Assembly (NCBI GenBank): GCA_023402275.1
Contig: JAEXCH010000013.1
Span: 1-59,502, forward strand
Length of the DNA stretch: 59,502 nucleotides
DNA from: Methanobacteriota archaeon
Lineage (GTDB): Archaea > Thermoplasmatota > Thermoplasmata > Methanomassiliicoccales > Methanomethylophilaceae
Direction of reading: 5' to 3'
Shown: piece by piece, positions 54,651 through 59,502 of the stretch
Layout of the letters: each line of letters opens with the position of its first letter
Numbering within the stretch: the stretch's first letter is position 1
Translations under genes and position numbers: made by a program
The notes under the pieces: generated by a model
What the model saw: the letters and a program-made list of their open reading frames with translations, nothing else
Database searches by the model: none
What the model was told of the DNA's origin: nothing

Positions 54651-54728
54651 GGGTACTTTGTAAAAAGGGCAGACGATAAATAAAGATGTTGTGGAAAAGG
54701 TTTTGTCTTGTCTAGATAAACTGACCGT

Positions 54729-55037
54729 TCATCCGAACAGGGCGCTGAGACCTGCTGCTGCGTCCTCTTCGCTGACTGCTTCTTCCTCGGGCTCCTCTGC
54801 TGCGGCGGGTGCTGCGGCAGCGGCTGCTGCGGGTGCTGCTGCAGCTGCTGGTGCGGCTGCGACGGAGGCCGATGCGATGGCCTCCTTTATGTCAACTCCC
54901 TCGAGTGAAGCGATCAGTGCTTTGACTTTAGCGGCGTCGACCTCTACTCCTGCTGCCTTGAGGATCGCTGATACGCCATCCTCAGTTATGTCTTTGCCAG
55001 CAGAGTAAAGCACCATTGCACTGTAAATATACTCCAT
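54729..55037 (-). CDS. rpl12: 50S ribosomal protein L12 (P1)
   Basis: 102 residues. MEYIYSAMVLYSAGKDI start, alanine-rich hinge and the acidic C-terminus ending GLSALFG typical of archaeal P1; the same ending occurs in L10 here. Forms the ribosomal stalk that recruits GTPase factors. Last gene of L1-L10-L12. Confidence 0.95.
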   Translation of the reverse strand: MEYIYSAMVLYSAGKDITEDGVSAILKAAGVEVDAAKVKALIASLEGVDIKEAIASASVAAAPAAAAAPAAAAAAAPAAAEEPEEEAVSEEDAAAGLSALFG

Positions 55038-55052
55038 TTATTTCAACTCCTT

Positions 55053-56054
55053 TTAGCCGAATAATGCGCTCAGGCCAGCTGCTGCGTCTTCTTCGCTGAC
55101 CTGTTCTTCTTCTTCATCTTCAACTTTCTGCTCCGCAGGTGCGGATTCCGTTACTGGCACAGCTGCTGCCGCTGCAGAGCTAACCCTGGCAGCTATCGCG
55201 TCGTTGCTGTATCCTGATACGGAAGCAATGGCAAGCATCTGACTGTCTGCCTTCGCAAGAAGTATCTCTATATTCTCTTTGGTCGGTATCGCGGCCGTGA
55301 TCGAGAGACCCATTGCCTCTCTGAACGCCTTCGTTATAAGCGGTACGATCGTTTCGTCTGTGACGTATGCGATCTCTATCGCCAATGCGCGGGCGTTATA
55401 TGCGGCCGTAGCGAACATTGTAGAATAGTAATCATCAGGTATCGCAAGTACGTCCTTTCCGTAGATCGTTCCATCTTCGTAAGCGGATCTAAGGTCCATT
55501 CCTACTACCATTGGAAGGATCTCCAGCTTAGGGAGCATTGCTGCGACGTCGGCTGGAATGGGTTCTCCACTCTTTACCAATGTCGTATCCTTTTTGACAA
55601 CTATCTTCCCTGCCTCTATTGCGGCGGGAAGGCCTATCTTCTGAAGTTCACCGATGATCGGACCCGGACCGAACGGTGTTGGTCCCTTCGGCACGACTAT
55701 GTCGAAAGGTGCCACCTGTCCCGGTTTAGCGGGGGCGGGCGTCATCGTCGCCTCAAGCTTCTTGTAAAGCTTGAACGGATTCATATCCGTAGCGACTATA
55801 GCGCACTGACCGTTAACAGAATCCTTCAGTTCCTCGATTCCCGGTTTCTCCTTTGCAGCCTCATCAAGAGCCAAGAGCATAAGGTTGTTCTTGGTCATCT
55901 TGAGCTTGACGTGCTCACGGAGTCCGGCCCTCATGGACTGGATCTGTTGTCCCGGAATACCATGTAGGTCGACTATTGCGACAACAGGGTTATCCAGGAT
56001 GTCCTTGACGATCTCGCTCACCATGTCCTTCTTCCAAGTTGCGACGTGTGCCAT
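55053..56054 (-). CDS. rplP0: 50S ribosomal protein L10 (P0)
   Basis: 333 residues. Anchors the stalk. MAHVATWKKDMVSEIVKDI start, RNA-binding core, helices for L12 dimers and the acidic EEDAAAGLSALFG tail identical in kind to L12. 15 bases before the L12 gene. Confidence 0.95.
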   Translation of the reverse strand: MAHVATWKKDMVSEIVKDILDNPVVAIVDLHGIPGQQIQSMRAGLREHVKLKMTKNNLMLLALDEAAKEKPGIEELKDSVNGQCAIVATDMNPFKLYKKLEATMTPAPAKPGQVAPFDIVVPKGPTPFGPGPIIGELQKIGLPAAIEAGKIVVKKDTTLVKSGEPIPADVAAMLPKLEILPMVVGMDLRSAYEDGTIYGKDVLAIPDDYYSTMFATAAYNARALAIEIAYVTDETIVPLITKAFREAMGLSITAAIPTKENIEILLAKADSQMLAIASVSGYSNDAIAARVSSAAAAAVPVTESAPAEQKVEDEEEEQVSEEDAAAGLSALFG

Positions 56055-56065
56055 CTTAGACCTCC

Positions 56066-56704
56066 TTACAATATCCTCTCCGACGGTCCCATTGATGTCT
56101 TCACATAGGCTGACGCAACATTCGTCATACCTTTCTCCAACTTAAGTGACACACGCTTGATTACGATGTCGATGTTATCGGCTATCTCCTCAGCGGACAT
56201 GTTCACTGTTCCAACGGGTACATGGAAAGTCTTCCTGTCTTTCGTTCTGACGGTCACAGACCTGCGGAGGCTGTCCACCATCCCAGCGGGATCTACTCCC
56301 GGAGGTATGGGCTTGGGCATCTTTCCGCGAGGACCGAGAACTGTACCGAGTCTCTTACCGACGACGGCCATCATAGGCGCCTCGGCGATGAAGTAGTCGG
56401 TGGTGTTCGCGATCTTCTTTGCCTGTTTCTTGTCGTCTGCGATCGCTCCGAGTTCATCGGGTGTGATCACAAGATCGGCAACGTCCTTGGCTTTCAAGGC
56501 TAGTTCGCCACCACCAATCACACAGACCTTGATCTCTTTCCCGCGGCCGCTGGGGAGAATGATATCCTCCTGGATACGGTTCTTGGGTATTGTGAGATCA
56601 ACATCCTTGAGATTGATGGCCAACTCAACCGTTTCAGTAAAATTGCGCTTCTTTGCACTATCCAGTGCCTTCTGCACAGCCATTACGGTTGGTTTTTCTG
56701 CCAA
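56066..56704 (-). CDS. rpl1: 50S ribosomal protein L1
   Basis: 212 residues. Contains LGPRGKMPKPIP, typical of L1, and RNA-binding basic segments. The start is TTG with GAGGAGGAA upstream; no better ATG. In some methanogens L1 represses its own operon through a site in its mRNA; nothing here tests that. L11 is not part of this operon. Confidence 0.94.
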   Translation of the reverse strand: MAEKPTVMAVQKALDSAKKRNFTETVELAINLKDVDLTIPKNRIQEDIILPSGRGKEIKVCVIGGGELALKAKDVADLVITPDELGAIADDKKQAKKIANTTDYFIAEAPMMAVVGKRLGTVLGPRGKMPKPIPPGVDPAGMVDSLRRSVTVRTKDRKTFHVPVGTVNMSAEEIADNIDIVIKRVSLKLEKGMTNVASAYVKTSMGPSERIL

Positions 56705-56773
56705 TACAATTCCTCCTCGTAGTGCATGCGAGCCGTAAGGCTCTCCTACAAGCAGGTCTGCTATTATATTACC

Positions 56774-56783
56774 CTATATAAAG
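56774..56783 (-). promoter_or_regulatory. TATA box of the L1-L10-L12 operon
   Basis: TTTATATAGG on the minus strand, ~70 bases before the L1 TTG; the leader carries the GAGGAGG ribosome site at 56711-56718. Confidence 0.55.
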
Positions 56784-56830
56784 GTTAACTTTTAATAAAA
56801 ATAATGTCCCAATATGAATTCGTCTAAGTC

Positions 56831-56880
56831 CATGTTCGGAAAACGCAGTTAAAATGGTAAAAACATGTTCGGAAAACGCA
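56831..56880. repeat. 17-bp direct repeat pair upstream of the L1 operon
   Basis: CATGTTCGGAAAACGCA occurs at 56831-56847 and again at 56864-56880, 33 bases apart, in the gap between L1 and the hydrolase. Spacing near three DNA turns suggests paired binding sites. Confidence 0.7.
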
Positions 56881-56910
56881 ATTTTTCGACATAGCCAGAT
56901 GTGTTTTAGA

Positions 56911-56943
56911 AAAAAATATAAATTGTCGGCTGTACCGACAATT
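56911..56943 (-). terminator. Terminator of the alpha/beta hydrolase gene
   Basis: AATTGTCGG (56921-56929) and CCGACAATT (56935-56943) form a perfect 9-bp stem with a 5-base loop, followed on the minus strand by TATATTTTTTTCT (56911-56920), 16 bases after the hydrolase stop. Confidence 0.65.
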
Positions 56944-56958
56944 GAAATTGTTTCAAGA

Positions 56959-58296
56959 TCAAGAACTGTTTCTTATGAATTTTGCAATATCATTTATTAC
57001 GCTCTGGTCAACATTTCCCTTGAAGTAGTATTCATTGAGTGTTCCTTTGAAATCGCCCTGTGATTCCATGAAAAGATGATTCAGACCATAATATTCAATG
57101 AACTGGACGTCACTCTTCTCCCTAAGTATATCCTTCCACTTGTTGAAATCTGCCTTGACGAACACTTGGAGATCCTCACTTCCCTGAAGGAACAACATAG
57201 GGATATCCAGACCCTTGGCTATCTCGCCTGCATCCCTGCTTATCATATCCTTGATGTAATAGCCAGATAATCCAAATATCTTGTTGTTCAGGAGTTGTGA
57301 TTCTGTCCAAGTATCAAGGGCTGAGACCTTTGCGAGTTCCGCATCAAATTGCTGCTTATGGACATCTGCATTCGGAAGGTCCTTCACAATATTCCAATTC
57401 TGATCATATTGTATCTCTGAAAGTGTCCTTGGACTTCCTGCGAGGGAAATGAGACCATCTATGGCGCCATCACTCTCTGCGACAATTGCCGGACCCAGCA
57501 TACCTCCGAGGCTGTGCCCTATCATGTACACTTCCTTGTATCCTTTCTCTTTGAGTGATTTGGCCGCTGCGACCGCATCATCCATTGTCTCTTCTTTGAC
57601 AGTGAGCTTTTTTGGATCATCAACACTTGAGTTGCCGTAGACATATGTTCTCTTGTCATATCTTAGAACATCGATGTCCTGCAAAGCCAATCCCCATGCG
57701 ATATCTCGGTATGGCTTATTTGGTCCGATATCAGCATCCTTGCTGTTGGCACCTGAACCATGCACTATGAACACTGCAACATTACTCTGCGTGTCGCCCT
57801 TGGTCGTCAAGATCCCTGGTAAAGGCCGTTTATCATTTGCGACCACGACAACAGGATTCTCCTTCAACCCATCCGGTACCTTGTACATACTGGATGGTTC
57901 AAAGAATCCGAAGAACAGACCTACTGTCTCATTCTTACTGTTGAACGTGATGGTCAGATTCAGTCCCCAATTTTCAAAGAGGCAATGTGATGTTGTGATC
58001 ATATTGCCTCCCGAGGCAGACATATTGATGCTTTCTATCTCTTGCAGGTCCCCAAGTGATTGCGTATATACCCTCCACATCTCCCTGAGACCAATAACAG
58101 ATCCTACTGCCTCTTTCAGCCCTTTATCTGAACCGTCATAGAATTCCTGGAACTCACCTTCGACAAGCATCATGACATGCTCTTTTGCAAGTTCTTCGTG
58201 GTCTGTCTTATCCTTGGTCAGGACAATTGCCGCACCTGCGCCCACCAGGACCAATAAGACAAGGACCACCGCGATCATCGTAGTGTTCCGGTTCAT
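56959..58296 (-). CDS. Membrane-anchored alpha/beta hydrolase
   Basis: 445 residues. N-terminal signal or anchor (residues ~7-27), a DUF3887-like domain (~33-130, ELAKEHVMMLVEGEFQEFY) and a C-terminal alpha/beta hydrolase. Triad visible: Ser in IGHSLGGML (near 268), Asp in LQGSEDLQV, His in YYGLNHLF. Related bacterial proteins are extracellular esterases or peptidase-like hydrolases; the substrate is unknown. Outer-face location is inferred. Confidence 0.85.
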   Translation of the reverse strand: MNRNTTMIAVVLVLLVLVGAGAAIVLTKDKTDHEELAKEHVMMLVEGEFQEFYDGSDKGLKEAVGSVIGLREMWRVYTQSLGDLQEIESINMSASGGNMITTSHCLFENWGLNLTITFNSKNETVGLFFGFFEPSSMYKVPDGLKENPVVVVANDKRPLPGILTTKGDTQSNVAVFIVHGSGANSKDADIGPNKPYRDIAWGLALQDIDVLRYDKRTYVYGNSSVDDPKKLTVKEETMDDAVAAAKSLKEKGYKEVYMIGHSLGGMLGPAIVAESDGAIDGLISLAGSPRTLSEIQYDQNWNIVKDLPNADVHKQQFDAELAKVSALDTWTESQLLNNKIFGLSGYYIKDMISRDAGEIAKGLDIPMLFLQGSEDLQVFVKADFNKWKDILREKSDVQFIEYYGLNHLFMESQGDFKGTLNEYYFKGNVDQSVINDIAKFIRNSS

Positions 58297-58370
58297 GACT
58301 ATCCGATTAATATCGCTAACAGATTATATTTTATGTTTGTAGGGCGGTCCATCTGAAGGGGTGTTTCTTA

Positions 58371-58843
58371 ATGCAGCATAGGATGAAGGAGTTCACAATG
58401 AAGGAAGAAGACATAAGAGAGTTGCTGGAATGGTCCGATTACGGCCACATATCAACAATATGCAGCAACGGATATCCATACACAGTGGCTGTCCACTATG
58501 TGTATCTTAACGACAAGATATACTTCCACGGCTGCCTAAAGGTCAGAAATTGGACAATATATCGAATTGCTCCAAAGTATGTTTCACCGTGGACGAGATG
58601 ATGGACCTCATGCTGGATGGGATAGAATCACCTTGCAAAGCAGATACTGAATATGAGAGCGCGGTTGTATTCGGTGATGCCAAGATGACGGACGACCCCG
58701 AGGTCAAGCAAAAGGTGCTCAGGGAATTCGCGAACAAATACATCCCAGACAGTGACGGGATGGAGATCTCGGATAATATGGAGAACGGAACGGCGGTTGT
58801 CGAGATCACGATAAAGAAGATCACCGGAAAGTATCACAGTTGA
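58371..58843 (+). pseudogene. Frameshifted pyridoxamine-5'-phosphate-oxidase-like flavin protein (NimA type)
   Basis: The first frame (58371-58601) encodes MKEEDIRELLEWSDYGHISTI...VHYVYLNDKIYFHGCLK; the second frame continues GQKLDNISNCSKVCFTVDEMM to 58843. Together they give one FMN-binding split-barrel protein of about 155 residues. A single missing base near 58535-58540 breaks it. GGGGTG lies before the ATG. Such proteins bind flavin and act on small redox substrates; this one is either recently inactivated or a sequencing error. Confidence 0.75.
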
Positions 58844-58853
58844 TCACACGGGG

Positions 58854-59345
58854 TCATATCGTACCTACTGACCAAAGGAAGAACAGTCCGAATGTCACCA
58901 GCCCGAGAACAAATATCGTAACTCCGAGACGAAGTCCGGCACTGTATCTTTTGTACAGCTTCTGAGCAACGTCTATCTTTGAGACCATGGCATTGAGCAT
59001 CTCTTCCTCCATCTTCCTGGGCTCCTCTGCCAGTTTGTTCACATCATGTAAGGAATTGATCTCAACTATCATCGATCTCTTGTATGCCTGAGTTGATTCT
59101 GCAAGTATCAGTAAGGATACGAACAGAGGAGAGACCCCAATAATGACCATCCAATCCAGGTCCACGATCGCAACGACCGACATCAGCATTCCTAGGACCG
59201 TTCCATTCGCCGCTATCAAAGCCGAAGCATATGTAACAACGTTGGACAGATCATTCTGGACCTCCTGAGCATCCCTAATTACAGCATCCTTGTAGATGTC
59301 CACCGACTCCTGTGGCCATTTCGAAAACTCCACGTTATCCGACAT
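58854..59345 (-). CDS. Small membrane protein, unknown
   Basis: 163 residues. A hydrophilic N-terminal ~35 residues, two close membrane spans (about 36-62 and 66-84), a charged helical middle (KLAEEPRKMEEEMLNAMV) and a last span (about 140-158). I cannot assign a family. Expressed alone on the minus strand. Confidence 0.6.
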   Translation of the reverse strand: MSDNVEFSKWPQESVDIYKDAVIRDAQEVQNDLSNVVTYASALIAANGTVLGMLMSVVAIVDLDWMVIIGVSPLFVSLLILAESTQAYKRSMIVEINSLHDVNKLAEEPRKMEEEMLNAMVSKIDVAQKLYKRYSAGLRLGVTIFVLGLVTFGLFFLWSVGTI

Positions 59346-59432
59346 TACTATTACGTATCATATCGCTTCAATAAAAACCCTAACTCGGTAAATTGGGGTA
59401 TAAGTCCCTGATGCCGTGAACGATCATCGGTG

Positions 59433-59502
59433 TCACTGCTTCTTGCTTGGATCCTTCGGCTCCGTATACAGATGCAATCCCAGTCTGGAATCCAGTTCCC
59501 TT
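59433..59502 (-). CDS. Possible C-terminal end of a gene running off the right edge
   Basis: A minus-strand frame enters at the edge and ends at TGA 59435-59433, reading RELDSRLGLHLYTEPKDPSKKQ; codons resemble local genes. A second minus-strand frame stays open to TAG at 59392-59390, so this call is weak. Confidence 0.3.
   Translation of the reverse strand, partial: RELDSRLGLHLYTEPKDPSKKQ

Noticed and set aside
58550..58843. Second half of the flavin protein as a separate gene
   Set aside because: It continues the same domain and lacks a ribosome site; treated as one frameshifted gene.

Overview
The window reads as a chromosome segment of a methanogenic archaeon, most likely Methanomassiliicoccales (Thermoplasmata side of Euryarchaeota; host-associated relatives are plausible). 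Evidence: a methanogenesis marker 8 protein, archaeal translation genes (aIF2-gamma, aIF5B, aEF1-beta, S6e, S28e, L24e, L7Ae, L1-L10-L12), archaeal-type phosphopantothenate synthesis, PriL, archaeal TATA boxes, and GGTGAT/GGAGG ribosome binding sites. Of roughly 56 complete genes only one ends in TAG, as expected where TAG is kept for pyrrolysine. No rRNA, tRNA or CRISPR array was seen.

Layout. (1) 1-9061, minus strand: the first ~3,020 residues of a giant secreted repeat protein (GLUG-type N-terminal part, then at least 27 InlB-like units of ~89 residues). It runs off the left edge and is preceded by an overlapping 34-codon leader ORF and a 40-bp palindromic promoter region. (2) 9.4-17 kb: housekeeping core (cyclophilin, marker 8, PIN protein, aIF2-gamma, S6e, PGI/PMI, aIF5B, NDK, L24e, S28e, L7Ae). 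(3) 17-43 kb: a cell-surface glycan region with glycosyltransferases, a Wzx-type flippase, cardiolipin synthase, a sugar epimerase and a bacterial-type GDP-heptose pathway. A minus-strand operon holds DUF89, a sugar nucleotidyltransferase, an HddA-like GHMP kinase and a GmhA-GmhB fusion; second copies of GmhA and HddA lie nearby. A membrane GT-C glycosyltransferase plus an extracytoplasmic partner occurs twice, at 17.1-19.5 kb and 41.0-43.3 kb. (4) 43.4-59.5 kb: mixed housekeeping genes (malic enzyme, radical SAM, PriL, archaetidylinositol-phosphate synthase, AK6, PfkB kinase, GT4, SAH hydrolase, phosphopantoate-beta-alanine ligase, TrmJ-like methyltransferase, a short FtsZ-like protein with an RHH partner, L1-L10-L12), then an alpha/beta hydrolase, a frameshifted flavin-binding protein and a small membrane protein.

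The most unusual local event is an AT-rich 2.4-kb insertion at 27.5-30.0 kb that split the heptose operon exactly at the hddA/gmhAB junction. It is bounded by ~166-bp direct repeats (86 bp identical) and leaves a 3' hddA remnant on one side and a 5' gmhA fragment on the other. This is what a single-crossover integration of a circular molecule would leave. The cargo is two unrecognised exported-protein genes on the opposite strand, one with an apparent frameshift after its signal peptide and the other behind a 10-bp perfect hairpin.

The surface systems probably work together: heptose nucleotide synthesis in the cytoplasm, cytoplasmic GT2/GT4 enzymes and a flippase, then GT-C enzymes outside decorating surface proteins such as the giant repeat protein. 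Functional links are inferred from family membership and gene order only.
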